Positions 45,701-56,516 of a stretch of 64,000 bases of DNA are shown in pieces; the stretch's first letter is position 1; each line of letters opens with the position of its first letter. The translations under genes were made by a program, and so were the position numbers. The notes beneath the pieces were generated by a model. It saw only the letters and a list, made by a program, of their open reading frames with translations. It was not told the origin of the DNA and searched no databases. The stretch is from Isoetes taiwanensis (Eukaryota; Streptophyta; Lycopodiopsida; Isoetales; Isoetaceae), in NCBI GenBank assembly GCA_021234155.1, contig JAJEKV010000024.1:13676913-13740912 (forward strand), read 5' to 3'.

Positions 45701-48700
45701 CATTTCTAGAAGGAGTTGTTGAGAGACCTCCACTTTAGAAACGAGGATTATGCCATGTGTGCGGAGTAAGACATTGATAGCCATAATTTATCATGAAAGG
45801 AGACATTCTAGAAGACTCACTTTTTTGTTTGTTGTAGGCAAATTCGACCAAGTAAATATAATCGGCCCATTGTATTTGTTTACTCCATACATAGCTTCTT
45901 AGCATATCTTCGATAATCGATTGACACGTTCGTTTGACCATCCGTGCGAGGATGGTAGGAACGTACTCATAGCAAGCTTGGTGCGGATGGTGGCGAAGAA
46001 ATCCTTCGAATGCAGCGACAAACTTAGGATCCCTATCTGATACAATTACTCGGCATCCGTGCAACCTGAAAATTTCCTTTGCAAAGAGCAAGGCGGTGTC
46101 AAAGCGGTGTCCGTGGGTGCGACATGGCAGGAAGTGAGCCATCTTTGATAATTTGTCGACCCCGACCATTAAGGCATCATACCCGCGAGATGCGTGGAAG
46201 CCGCACAATGAAATCCATGGTTATGACTTCCCACTTGGCGTTGGGCACATCCAAAGGTTGCAACTCCCGGGAACTCTTAATTGCTCCGCCTTGGTTTTGT
46301 GACAAACATTAATCTTTGTTTGATGTACCTAGCAATATCCTTCTTCATGGAAGGCCAAAAAAATAGCTGGGCGGATCTTAAAGTAAGTTTTCATAAAACC
46401 CGCATGTCTGCTATAGGGCTGTTGTGTGTGTCATGGAGAATCAACTTTCGCACCCACGAAGTATTTGGAACACACAACTTATCTTTGTAATATAATAAAT
46501 TGCCCTCCTTCTTATATGAGCGGAATGCTTCACGTTCTCTATCGATCAGGCTTCCTTACCCAAACTTTCCCAAATATTACGAATTAGGGATCTGTGGCCA
46601 AGGTCTGTTCTATACGCTTCCCAAACTTCATTTGGTGAGTGTGGAAATGGCATTACAATGGGTGCGGGTTATAAAGGGATGGCGTGACAAAGCATCCGCA
46701 ACCACATTGTGCTTTCTGGCTTGTATACAATCTCGAAGTCATATTCTCGAGGAATTCCATCCATCTTATTTTTGCCGGAGATTTAGATTTGGCTGGGTGG
46801 ATAGATAGCGGAGACTCTGATGATCCGTATCCAACTGAAATCTTCTACCAAGAAGGTAGTGTCTCCAAATACGGAGAGCACGTACAACTGCTAGCAACTC
46901 CTGATCATGGGTAGGATATCGCTGCTCTGCATCGTTCATCTTCTTTGAATCGTAAGCAACAACTCTCCCCTCACGCATTAAGACACCACCGTAGCTATCT
47001 TACTCGCATCGGTGGCTACCGATTTATCCTTTTTAGGATCAGGCAAGGTAAGGGGAGTGCGAGATGTTAAAGCATCCTTGAGTTTCTGAAAGCCGACTTG
47101 GACTTTTGTTTTCCAATGTTCCATCCAATCCTTTACTTTCTCATGTCTTGTGAGATTAGTAAGAGGTGCGGCAATTGTTGCAAAATCCTTAACAAATTTC
47201 CGATAATATCCTGCGAGTCCCAAGAAACTCCGGACCTACGAAACATTATTTGGAATGGGCCAATCCTTCTTTGCTTCTATCTTAAATTTGGAGTGCAGTA
47301 GCAATTCCTTCTCTTTGAGATAATATGCCCCAAATAGTCTACCCTCGGAGTGGCGAACTTGCATTTAGAGAACTTGGCGAAGAGCTGATGGCGCCTTAGC
47401 TTTTTGCAAAGCTAATCGAAGATGTTGTTCATGTTCTTTGCAAGGTTTTACTATAGATGAGAATGTCATCAAAGAAAATGACAACAAAGTCATCCAAGTA
47501 TTGGCGGAAGATGTCATTCATCAACCACATAAACGTTGCAGGGGCGTTGGTCAATCCAAAAGGCATGACAGTGAATTCGTAATGCCCATATCTGGTACGA
47601 AAAGCAGACTTATGATGTCCTCTTCCTTAATCCTTATCGATGGTACCGGGCGCAAATCAATCTTTGAGAAATATTTTGCTCCTTGCAACTGGTCCATAAG
47701 ATCATCTGCCCTAGGCAAAGCATAGCGATTCTTGATGGTATGCTTATTGAGTTGCCTATAATCAATACACATCCTTAAGGAGCCATCCTTCTTCTTGACA
47801 AAAAGAATAGGAGCGCCAAATGGTGAAACACTAGGCCGAATAAACCCCAAATTCAGTAACTCTTGTAGCTGTTTCTTAAGCTCTCGCTAACTCAGGAGGA
47901 CTCATTGATGCGGGGCTTTCTTTGGTAGGCTTAGTACCCGGTTCAAGAGTTATCTCACATTCAACCCCTCTAAAAGGAGGAAGCTTGTGGATCTCATCTG
48001 GAAAAAGATCGCTAAATTCTCGAAGAAGGGCAGCAATGTCCGATGGTAAAGCGTCGATTACTTGCTGCTGTTTGGAGTCCGACTCAATGGAAGCAAGTTT
48101 AATGAGGCAAAGAAGTTCATTCCTGCATATAGCTTTTCCTAGCTGCTTTATTGACATTGCCTGCGTAGCGGAGTGTAATGAATCACCTTTTATTGTCACA
48201 CGTGCTCCATTAGCGGCGTTGAAGGTGACCTCCCGTTTCTCCACGGTCTATGTGGGCCCTAGCGGGCGCTAAAAACTCCATTCCCACAATAAGATCATAT
48301 TTGCCAATGTCCATTAACTTTCGGCACCCAAGGCAAGCTGGTGCACTGGCATTTGCATTTTAAAGGTTATCTGGGCCATGAGTGTGTCGATCTTCCAGCT
48401 AGCTAACGTTCGGCTTAGGTCGGGATCTCAATGTTTCGATTCGTGCACTGGGCCATTCTAGGAGAAGCAAAATTATGCGTACTACCGTGTCCATCAAAAT
48501 TATGAAGGGCTTTCTTGTCTACTTGGCCCTCTTGTAGAAATATGAAAGGTGACTTTCAGCGTTACTGTTTCTATAGCGGCAAGAATATGAGGCGCACCAT
48601 GAATGTACTCGGGAGCCTCGTCTTCAGCGGCAAGATTGGACTCAAATCTTCCCAATCCGAGGTCGGCCATGGCGGTTGAAGCGTCTGGCGTGGCGTCACG

Positions 48701-51700
48701 GACAATTGCATGAAGTGTCGGGCCTCATCTGCACCCGTAGCATGCCTTATCCGTGAGCTGTTCTCGGCCTCTTTAGGAATGGGTGTAAGAGGCCCCGTAT
48801 TTCCTTACCCGGCATTGTTACGCTTATCCGGCGTGCTAAAAGGCGACTTTCTTCTCTGGCGGCCATAAGAATTGTCGCGGAGGGCCCCGGACTTGGCGAG
48901 CGGGGTTTTGTAAGGTGTGGGCGGCCGTGGGCTGCAGTAAGTAAGCAGGTCGCAGATCTTTGGTTCTTTGGCGTGTCTTCCTCAAGGCTTAATGCCTTAG
49001 CTTCGCCCTCACTCTTACGACTTTGGGTCGATAGCCTTGACCATTCGTTTAATAGATGGGGCCAACCCTTCAATGTAGCCCTCTCTTGCTCTTTTCTCAT
49101 TCATTCTGGCACATACAACCTCAAGCGCATGAATTCGTCGATTGTAGGCCTGCGCGGACATGCCTTTCTGTTCCAACTTTGTAGAAGGTCGAATCATTTG
49201 GCATTTGTGCTTGCGAGGCGCGTAATGCGATTTAAAAGCCTTAGCAAACTTCGAACTTGCATACGCTCCTATCCGGTGTTTAGCTCTGGCGTAACCCTTC
49301 CACCAAATCTGGCGAGCAGCTCGGTAAGGTTAGGTGGTGGCGACCTTCCCTGTATCTTTCTCTGTCATTCCATAGGACTTCGAATTCCTTCATTTCGTCC
49401 AACCAAGATTCGCATTCAAGCCTCCTCACGGATTTCCCATCAAAAGCTGAGCCAACTTAGGTTCTTCCATATACTAGTGATGGGCGTGTGTCAGCGGTTT
49501 TCGGTATTCCTTATCCTTCGCCTTGAATGATCCTTGTCGATGGCGAGGACCCGAAGAACCAGAAGTGGTTGAATGTGAGGAAGCGGGCTATCCTTAGAGG
49601 AACCGATGGCGCTTAGCATGAGTCCTCCTGCATGCAGTGCAGGGGCTAGCTACGGGAGGAGATGGGCTGTTGTGCGGAGTGGACTCAATGGTATGAGGGA
49701 GGTAATTCGGTCCGTCCTCCTCGAGTATGTGGCGGGGATTGGTATGCAACACATAAGCACGTAACTCACCGGAGTTGCCTTTTCATTAACATCAATTCTG
49801 TTCAGGGGGTGAGCCCTCTTGGCGTTGGAGGGTGTTGCCAAGCGGCGTTCATTACCGATCTATAGGGAGCATTCATGAATATATAAGCAGATTTATACTA
49901 ATGTATAATCCCTTTTAAAATAATTGAGATCAAAAGAATATACAAGCAGAAAACAATGTTTTATTTCATTGAAGTCGAGTCCAAAACAAGTATATTGGTA
50001 CATGGGTTAAGGCGAAAGTAGGTATGATCTGATGGAAACTCTTAAAATTCTATCCGCTGCAATATAATGACAACAAAGAAAACATAACGAAGAGACCAAG
50101 CCTAGGGGTTGGCGAAGAAGTCTGAGGATCGCGTAAGCGGTACTCTCCAAATACAGCTTCGGACGAGTTTATAAGCGTGCCCAGGCTTGGACAATGATTG
50201 CTTGGTACTCCCATGTTGGGCTGATAATCGAGAAGGTTAAAGAGCCGCGCGATCGCATAAAGAGTTGCCAAAGATGGTCGTTGGCGTCCTCGAAGGCCGT
50301 GCTGGTCATATTCGGTGGTCCAGTGCGACCGCGGGGTCATCTTGGATCCTCGGCTTCGATCCACGAGGATGTTAACTATCTCCAGCCCTTTGTCAGGGTC
50401 GTAGAGTTCCCCTGGTGGCGGTGGTTCGGTTTCATAGCCTTCCTCCCACTCTGGATATTCACCATATCTCTGGCCATAGTCCTGGTCTGGCGGCCCGGGA
50501 TCGTCTCTCCTAACCATGTCGGTGATTCTTTCCTCATACTCCCAAATGGTTTCCTCTGCAACATAGTTGGAGTGAATAGAGAACATTTTGTAATTCCACT
50601 ATACCCTAAACTTTAATGCTTTGGAAGAGGATGTCATAAAAAAAACAATTTAGTTATACTCATCAAGAAAACTTTGTATTTAATAAGTAGATAAGGTACA
50701 CATTTTTCAGTATGGTTTAAACAATTGCCAATCCCAAAATCTCATAACTACATGTGTATATATATATACATAACAAAATTTATATAGCACCCTTAGTTCA
50801 GGAACTAGGCCCTGCCTCTTTATCCTTAGCCCTAGGAGGTGGTGGGAGGTCGGTGTCGTTGCAGAGAGCTACCCCGGGGTCCACGGTGGCCGCCCAATAG
50901 CGGATGCAACCTCACGGTGGATAGGCAGCGGCCAATGGGGCTGCCGTGAGGAGCTTCATGCCCATCAAAAGGCGCAATATCACGGCCCAAGGCCGTGGGG
51001 CAAGATCCGTCGATGCAGTACATGCGTAAGCGTGCGATAGGGGAAGCTTCTTGTGGCGGCGAGTGTAGAAAGTCTTGCGGAGGGCCCACCATGAAGCTTG
51101 ACCTCGGCCCTAAGTCGGGCTATGAAGAGAACTTGCCCGTATTTGAAGGCCGACAAAAAAAAGCGGGTGAGGTGGTTCTGAAAGCACCTTCCCTTGCGGA
51201 GTTTCGGATCGCGGCCACTTCCTTATCAAGTCCATGGGGACTTCTTCCTCCTTGAGCTCTGTTGCTCCTCCTTCTTATCTTGGGGTTATGATATAAATCT
51301 TCACCCTCATCATCCCGAGGCGGAGGAACCTCAACCATATTGATATTTGGGGCGTGAGGTCCCATAGCGTGAAAGGTATGCAGTGCGGGTTCTTGAAGGC
51401 TGGTTCACGCATCCGCGAAGTCGCGAAGGCGTAATAGAGTCTCCGCCCGGCTCTAGGGTCTCTGGGAGGCGGCGGCGGTGGTGCACCTCGGGAGGCTTCG
51501 GTAGAAGTGAAGTCGATGAAATCATCCATACAATACTCCTAAAGCTCATAAAGTACATGGTCCTTGCGCTTGCGTCTAAATCCGGCCACTACATGATACG
51601 TCCGGATAATATCATCCAAGAGAAGGTATTCACGCCCACGGTGATAAATAAGCGGAAGGCCGTCTAACCACGACAAGCCTATAGATTGGTCGCGTAGCGG

Positions 51701-54700
51701 TGGTAGCTCCTCTGCTAGCTCTTTCCAGCGGGCAAAGTCGCCCATTCCTATATGCTCGTCATCCCCCTCCTCGGAGGATTACGGCAGCTTGCCCTTCTCT
51801 GCCGGCAAGGTTTCATCCTCAGCGTATTGGTCCATGAGGATGGCTAGAGCGAAAGTAGCTTCCGGATCTTGCTGCCCACGATCTTTGGACCACGGTAAGT
51901 GTTTACCCCATCGGAGTTTCCCCTTCAAGACGTCATAGGCATGTGTGTCCCCGCCTAGCATCTGCCGAACTATCTCCCGCTCCAAATACAAGTGGGGAGG
52001 ATCCCCTAGAGGAATACCACAGGAGGAAGCATTTCCTCCATGTAAAAATCAAGGAATCCGGCATAGTGGGATGCCGCTGCATGTTGGCAAGGAGGTCTAT
52101 CGTTGGCATAGCAAAAGGCTGGCGGTCGAAGGAAACTGTGGATCCCATTTCTCTCCATCAAGGTACCAGGCAGACAAGGTCGGTGGCGGCAGCCATGGCG
52201 CTAGAAGGGAGAGGAGAGGAAAAAAAGCGTTTAAAATAACCCCTGGTCCCCTTTTAAACCCTCTTAATAAAGCTGATGTCAGCATTTTATTTTAAATTTA
52301 ACATGAAAAAAAAACATTAAACTTTTAATTCAAAATAAAAGCTTCTTTATTAATTATCACAAAAAAATATATACAAATGCGGATCCCATAAAGTAGGCTA
52401 AGGTTGCTCCCCGGTATCCCTACGGGCGAGGGGCCAAATCCTTAGGCATTATGGTGACCCTCTTTGCGTGGATAGCGCAAATGTTGGCATCACCAAAAGT
52501 GCTACCAAGTAGGCTTGGCTGACCTCTTGGGCGCCAAAATTACAAAGGTGCGGAAGCGGAGATCGGTCTTAAATTCCGCATGCGATCTCCCGTACCGGCC
52601 TCACGAAAAAGCGACTTCTGATCGGAAGGTCCGTGGACTTCGAAATTTCGCGGATCTCCGCAATGCCACGATACCGGGTCGGAACCGATGAGGCTTCGCT
52701 GCGGTAGAGCCCCGATGATGTCGGCACCGTCTTAGCCCGAAAGCCCGGGGAGTTATCCACTCTCTGCGCCTCCGGTCGGGGCTGGTCTTCTTCCCAAAAG
52801 CCCCGAGCGGTCTTTAACTTATCCTTGTATTGATTTACTTGCCGGCCTTATGAGCAACTCCCTTCCGCCGGGCTTAGCGGTCGGATCGTGGGTTTTGGGT
52901 TGAGCCACTCCGGATGCACCTCCTCCCTGTTGGTCCCGTGATCTTGTCGGTCCGCTCCTCTTGCTCCAACTTCTTCGCTCTTCGAGCTCTCCTCGGGTCT
53001 TCTTGGATCGAGCAAAAAGTTGGGCTGCGGCACGCGGCGATTAAGTTGACGTGGTACCTTTTGTGACCCTTGAGACCCATATCTATCGAATAGTGGTCGG
53101 ATAGTCTATGCTAATGTCGGGGATTTCTCCCCATACAAAGGCTGTTGGAACCCTCATGCCATTGGTATGGGGAACCTCAATAGCTACGCCATCGATGGCG
53201 GCAAAGCCGTCTCAGAATCCGGTACTCCCTACCCAGAGACTCTTTGTATCGGACCGCTCAATTTCCGGTGGTGCGTCTTCCACGGCAAAACCCTAATCCG
53301 GTCAGCCTCAGTCGACATCTTCCTCCTCAGTATGGCCTTCTTGTTCGGGAGGATAAAATTTGATGAGCATCATCACCATATCAGGTTGCTCAACAAAGGG
53401 TATAGGGGGCTGGCGTAGGTTCAGTGGGATGAGGAATGGCTACGAGAAGTGATAGGCGGGATATGGAATCCTATCATTGTTCTCAAACCTATTGACCAGC
53501 TCATCCAACAAGATGTCGATGAGATTTTGGGTCGGTAGCCATGTGCTTAGCAATCATGGCGTAGATCTCCACGATGCTCATGGTGGGACGGGTCGGGGCG
53601 CTCTTGGTAATAGCCATAGGGAATAGTGAGGTGGTGGTAAGAGGATGTGAGAGGGGGCTAGGAGGCACAAAGCACAAGGGCTTGATATCAAGGTCGGTCG
53701 GTGGCGATGGCGGATGAGGGCGGCTCGAGGCGGTTGGAGGCGCGGAAGCAAAAGCAAATGATGAGAAAATGGTTTGCTAAACGGCCAATTAACTTTTAAA
53801 ATTTCAAATTTTTTCCTTATTAACTTCAAAATTTTATTATAAAAAAAATATACGGCGGAAATACGCGCCACATACGGTCGGGCGCCGATGGCATTATACG
53901 GGTTTCTGCCTCGACTGGGTGTCGTCGAAATGCAAGCGGCGCCCGAGTTGACCTGGCGGGCCCGCGTTGACTCGAGTCTGACGGGTCGGGCGCCGACAGC
54001 ATTTCGGGCGCTTTTAACTTGACTGCAAAGCGACAAAAAGCAAGCGGCGCCCGAATTCGTTTTTGGGCCTGCCCTTGACTATTTTTCGCACGAGTTGGAT
54101 TTGTTTTAGGGTAATTCAAGTGCGCCCAATCCAATGGAGCCATCATCTTTGTCATTTGAGTTACCCACTGGCACCTGTTAGGCCTCCAATCTTGGCCCCT
54201 CCACTTCAAAGCTACAATTCCTTAACTTAACCTAACACCAAACCAAACAACAAAGAGAACTAACGACACATTGACTTAGCCTCCTCCTAACTACCGTGCT
54301 ACGAGTTAGTGTTTGGGCGGTGCTATGATTTGAACAACCGAAATCCACGGCTCTCGATACTGCTTGTGGCACGCTCCCGAATATATCACGACCCTCGGGG
54401 CGTACACATACGAGGACTTTCCCTCCCATGGCGATCATCTCACCATGGCGGGGCCCTCCAGATGCGGGTTCGGGCCATCGATGAAATGAGGCCGAAGAAG
54501 GACACGAAGGGGTCATTCGCCCACGCCTTCAATGGGACTCCTACGTCGCGGAAGCATGAATACAAGGGTCAGCACCTGCGGCCGCGAATATACATAAATA
54601 ACCACCACGAAGGGTGGCGCATCCATCAATATACCAGCGGCATAGAATATGCGGCTAATCCTAAGAAAAACACCCAAACCCCGGGTTCTACCCGGCTCGG

Positions 54701-56417
54701 ACTCCGTGGGGATCGGTGGCAATTTGGGCCTCAAGAGATCAGCGGGCCGAAGTCTTGGCATGGCGTTGGCTGGCATAGAACATTGGCTAGGGTTGTCCCT
54801 CCATCCGCCCCTCCTGTGCACACTTTGCGGATGGGTCAATTCATGCTATGGCTTTGCTATAGCCTTAGGAGACGCAAACTCGGGGCATCACCCTCACGAG
54901 CCTACTCGGGTTCATGGCTTTGGTCGATGAGGCAGGTCGGGAAGCGTCCCCTTCAGAATCCGCGGTGGTTCCATGGGTGAGCTAGAGAATACGTGCCGCA
55001 TCAGCGACCCCCGCATCCGTACCCAACTTACTCACCCTAAATCTACTCAAAGTGCAAGGTGCTCCATACGGATCACACCTTCCCACCCAGGGAGTGTCAG
55101 ACCCATACCCGGCCCCTCGTGGCCCGGCTATCGGGGCCTAGCCCTTTGTAGGAGTCTCGGGGAGCCTTGTATGCTCATGCAAGACCCCACCCCTCATGTC
55201 ACCTTGTGTTCCTTATGCGGTGCTAAGCGGACCATAGCATCTAGGACCGGTGGGTTCTTGTGCACGAGCCGCATTTAATGGGACTTTCTGAGCTATCTAG
55301 GAGCATACTACTATACACGGTTCAGAGGCCTCTACCCCCCCGTAATCCCCCCCGTTTCAGAGTCAGATCAAACAAAGAACTAACAATCCATCCTTTCAGA
55401 GTAAGAACCAGAATTGAATATAAAGAGAACTTGTTTGTACAATCAAGGGTTAGTTTCTATGATTGAATTACAAAGAGAACAGAGAAAGACGCCGGACACA
55501 ACCAAGTGTTAACTAGAATTCACATAGCCACCTACGAATTACGGCTGGACTCATTCCCATGGGGCGCCTCCATCTCTGGCGGTTGAAGATTCATTTGTGG
55601 CTTCCACGAGGGGACGGCCGGTATGGGGGTTCTCTGCGGTGGTTGATGGGCTCGGCTCTGGCCTTCCTTGGTCGATCTTCAGGAGTCAATCCCAGGGATA
55701 GGGGTCAAGTTGGCATCCAAACTTGGCAACCCCCATGCTGCCCAATCGATTGGGGCAGGTGGCGCCTTCCCAATTGGTAATTATCCTAATTTCCTAGGTT
55801 GTAGGTTATTATTAATAATGTGTTAAATTAGCATAGCTAACTTTAATCCTTTGTAAGGTAACCCCCTAGGTTGCAATTAGGTTCCCATACCCCCATGGTA
55901 GCGTACCTTTAGGGAGTGACGTGCTTGTATTTGTACGTGTCCCGTATAGTAGATCGTATAAATACGTGGAACGTCACATATTCTTAATCCGAAAAAACAT
56001 CAATTCATTCCGTCTACACTTTGTGAACTAGATTTCCCTTGCACAGGAGAAATGAAGAGACTCAATAACACAGGAAGTGGACAGAGAATGATGGGTGTGG
56101 CCGAGTATTCAGATGAGGAATCTTCTCAACTATCCAAAGATGAACAGGAAAACACTTTGAAGGAACTGAGAAGGGAGTTGGTACATGCAAAAGCTATTAA
56201 GAAGGTGCTGAAAAACAAGGAGGTGTGGAGGTTCAACAACCTCAAACCATATTTTGAGAATTTATTCCACAAATGGCAACAAAAAAGGCAAGCTCATGTT
56301 CTGTTATTGCTTGATTTCACTAATTATACTGCAGAGGATTTGGATATATTACTAGGGATGTTTGGCAAGAGAGACATCCCGGATCTCACTATGCAAGACG
56401 TGCTTGAGATGGCATGA
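42738..56417 (+). CDS. Two-exon element gene split by a 13-kb retrotransposon in its intron
   Basis: Exon 1 is 42738-42888 ([18 protein letters not shown]... HEFR), exon 2 is 56047-56417 ([13 protein letters not shown]... to stop). Together they code 173 residues. The donor AGAG/GTATTC and acceptor TTGCACAG/GAGAAATG join in phase 1. Without the inserted chromovirus and its duplication the intron is 69 bp. Exon 2 contains [20 protein letters not shown] and [17 protein letters not shown], a helical, basic region that is clearly related to the gene at 62208-62785. No known domain recognised. The coding parts are undamaged. Whether splicing still removes 13 kb is unknown; the donor survives because the insertion lies five bases inside the intron. 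Confidence 0.72.
42895..44515 (-). repeat. 3' LTR of the chromovirus (left copy)
   Basis: 1621 bp, similar along its whole length to 54365-55978, including the shared end AAATACGTGGAACGTCACA. The polypurine tract lies just outside at 44516-44530 on the minus strand. Confidence 0.93.
44516..44533 (-). other. Polypurine tract (plus-strand priming site)
   Basis: On minus, TTTAAGGAGGGGAGAA directly abuts the TG of the downstream LTR, the usual position and composition for a retrotransposon polypurine tract. Confidence 0.8.
45033..45290 (-). pseudogene. Chromodomain of the chromovirus polyprotein
   Basis: Minus frame with [15 protein letters not shown] and LEKHYPDF, the chromodomain core that follows integrase in chromoviruses and targets insertion to methylated-histone chromatin. 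The aromatic and acidic residues after ATW are scrambled by a compensated frameshift. It is detached from integrase by further stops. Confidence 0.8.
45572..46490 (-). pseudogene. Integrase region (zinc finger, DDE core, C-terminal domain)
   Basis: Reading minus from 46490: a degenerate zinc-binding part ([16 protein letters not shown]), then [13 protein letters not shown] (first Asp) leading into 46208-45735 with [13 protein letters not shown] and [10 protein letters not shown] (second Asp). The Glu region is degraded to [15 protein letters not shown] further frame at 45784-45572 shows [16 protein letters not shown] from the C-terminal domain. Several stops and shifts separate the parts. Confidence 0.85.
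46766..47223 (-). pseudogene. RNase H region
   Basis: Minus frames contain [20 protein letters not shown] (connection), then VATDAS (catalytic Asp), [20 protein letters not shown] with [17 protein letters not shown] (catalytic Glu) and [10 protein letters not shown] (third Asp). The sequence is split by one frameshift near 46978. This is the Ty3/Gypsy RNase H order. Confidence 0.88.
47440..47870 (-). pseudogene. Reverse transcriptase core
   Basis: Minus frames contain [45 protein letters not shown], then after a shift [18 protein letters not shown] and the active-site block [10 protein letters not shown] near 47450-47480. Catalytic aspartates are present, but the frame is broken between the finger and palm parts. 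Confidence 0.9.
47876..48600 (-). pseudogene. Protease to reverse-transcriptase linker region
   Basis: Minus frame 48244-47876 contains [20 protein letters not shown] with [18 protein letters not shown], the standard lead-in to Ty3/Gypsy reverse transcriptase. The aspartic protease should lie at about 48250-48600; the frame there is too damaged for me to point to the active-site triad with confidence. Confidence 0.7.
48650..49580 (-). pseudogene. Gag region with degenerate zinc knuckle
   Basis: Minus frame 49197-49015 contains [20 protein letters not shown] and [18 protein letters not shown], the multimerisation part of plant Ty3/Gypsy gag. Downstream at about 48740-48695 a CYGC and spaced His remnant is what is left of a CCHC knuckle. 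Both are in a heavily shifted context. Confidence 0.65.
50050..50586 (-). CDS. Uncharacterised 178-codon ORF upstream of gag
   Basis: Longest uninterrupted frame of the inserted element, in sense orientation with gag-pol: [20 protein letters not shown], a proline and acidic stretch ([20 protein letters not shown]), [15 protein letters not shown], and a C-terminus with [15 protein letters not shown]. No domain recognised. It lies in the 4.4-kb extra segment between 5' LTR and gag. It could be part of an additional ORF such as those known upstream of gag in Tat/Ogre elements, or the N-terminal part of gag. It may also be chance in a broken region. Confidence 0.35.
   Translation of the reverse strand: MFSIHSNYVAEETIWEYEERITDMVRRDDPGPPDQDYGQRYGEYPEWEEGYETEPPPPGELYDPDKGLEIVNILVDRSRGSKMTPRSHWTTEYDQHGLRGRQRPSLATLYAIARLFNLLDYQPNMGVPSNHCPSLGTLINSSEAVFGEYRLRDPQTSSPTPRLGLFVMFSLLSLYCSG
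51275..52210 (-). pseudogene. Degraded extra open reading frame(s) of the retroelement
   Basis: Minus frames, in order: [38 protein letters not shown] with [30 protein letters not shown], then [20 protein letters not shown] with [20 protein letters not shown], and [19 protein letters not shown]. The protein-like composition continues for over 900 bases with only a few stops and shifts, so a genuine ancestral protein is likely. I do not recognise it. Confidence 0.4.
52400..52800 (-). pseudogene. Histone H3-like sequence inside the retroelement
   Basis: In shifting minus frames, blocks collinear with histone H3 appear in order: [44 protein letters not shown], and [19 protein letters not shown]. 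These cover the end of the N-tail, alpha-N, alpha-1, alpha-2 and alpha-3 of the histone fold; [14 protein letters not shown] is essentially diagnostic of H3. At least four frameshifts and an in-frame stop mean it cannot encode a histone. The preceding N-tail is poorly conserved. Wording in alpha-3 (IMPKD, not IMQKD) is closer to canonical H3 than to CENH3. It lies between 5' LTR and gag, sense with the element. Confidence 0.75.
52801..54364 (-). other. 5' leader of the retroelement with local repeats
   Basis: Contains broken protein-like frames (53580-53100: [18 protein letters not shown] and [19 protein letters not shown]; 53033-52870: a charged [20 protein letters not shown] stretch). Near 53868-54060 a segment of about 120-130 bp is partly repeated, with phrases GTCGGGCGCCGA, GCAAGCGGCGCCCGA and GGCATT/AGCATT each twice. 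The degenerate primer-binding site lies at the right end, next to 54364. Confidence 0.5.
54345..54364 (-). other. Degenerate primer-binding site
   Basis: Directly inside the 5' LTR, minus sequence AGCAGTATCGAGAGCC resembles the initiator-Met tRNA complement TGGTATCAGAGCC with an extra G and a substituted start. Confidence 0.5.
54365..55978 (-). repeat. 5' LTR of the chromovirus (right copy)
   Basis: 1614 bp and alignable throughout with 42895-44515. The inner end has TGTGGCACGCTCCC where the left copy has TGTGACGCTCCC. Differences cluster in the half of the LTR that starts there; the last 300 bp are nearly identical. Confidence 0.93.
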
Positions 56418-56516
56418 TCTACTTTTGGAATACTCTCAGTTCTATAAGTAAATATTTTGAACGCGGTATTCTATTGAAATCTCTTAATTTTGGTCTTACA
56501 CTTGTTATATGAGTAT

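Larger units (their letters stand above)
42895..55978 (-). mobile_element. Ty3/Gypsy chromovirus LTR retrotransposon, degenerate, 13.1 kb
   Basis: Two LTRs (42895-44515 and 54365-55978) begin TGTG and end CACA and are flanked by TATTC at 42890-42894 and 55979-55983. Coding sense is minus, so the 5' LTR is the right-hand one. Domain order on minus is gag, protease region, reverse transcriptase, RNase H, integrase, chromodomain, which defines a chromovirus; LTR size and total length fit the Tekay/Del clade. A purine tract AAGGAGGGGAGAA directly precedes the downstream LTR. The primer-binding site next to the 5' LTR is a degenerate match to initiator-tRNA-Met (CAGTATCGAGAGCC). All coding parts are broken by stops and shifts. 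About 4.4 kb of unusual sequence lies between 5' LTR and gag. Confidence 0.93.

Noticed and set aside
53826-54209. 127-codon minus frame next to the 5' LTR
   Set aside because: It lies over GGCGCCCGA-type local repeats in the retroelement leader and has no recognisable domain.
48650-54300. General depletion of CAG/CTG over the whole retroelement
   Set aside because: CAG and CTG are frequent in 49.9-52.2 kb, so there is no element-wide depletion; only the LTR and H3-block contexts look peculiar.
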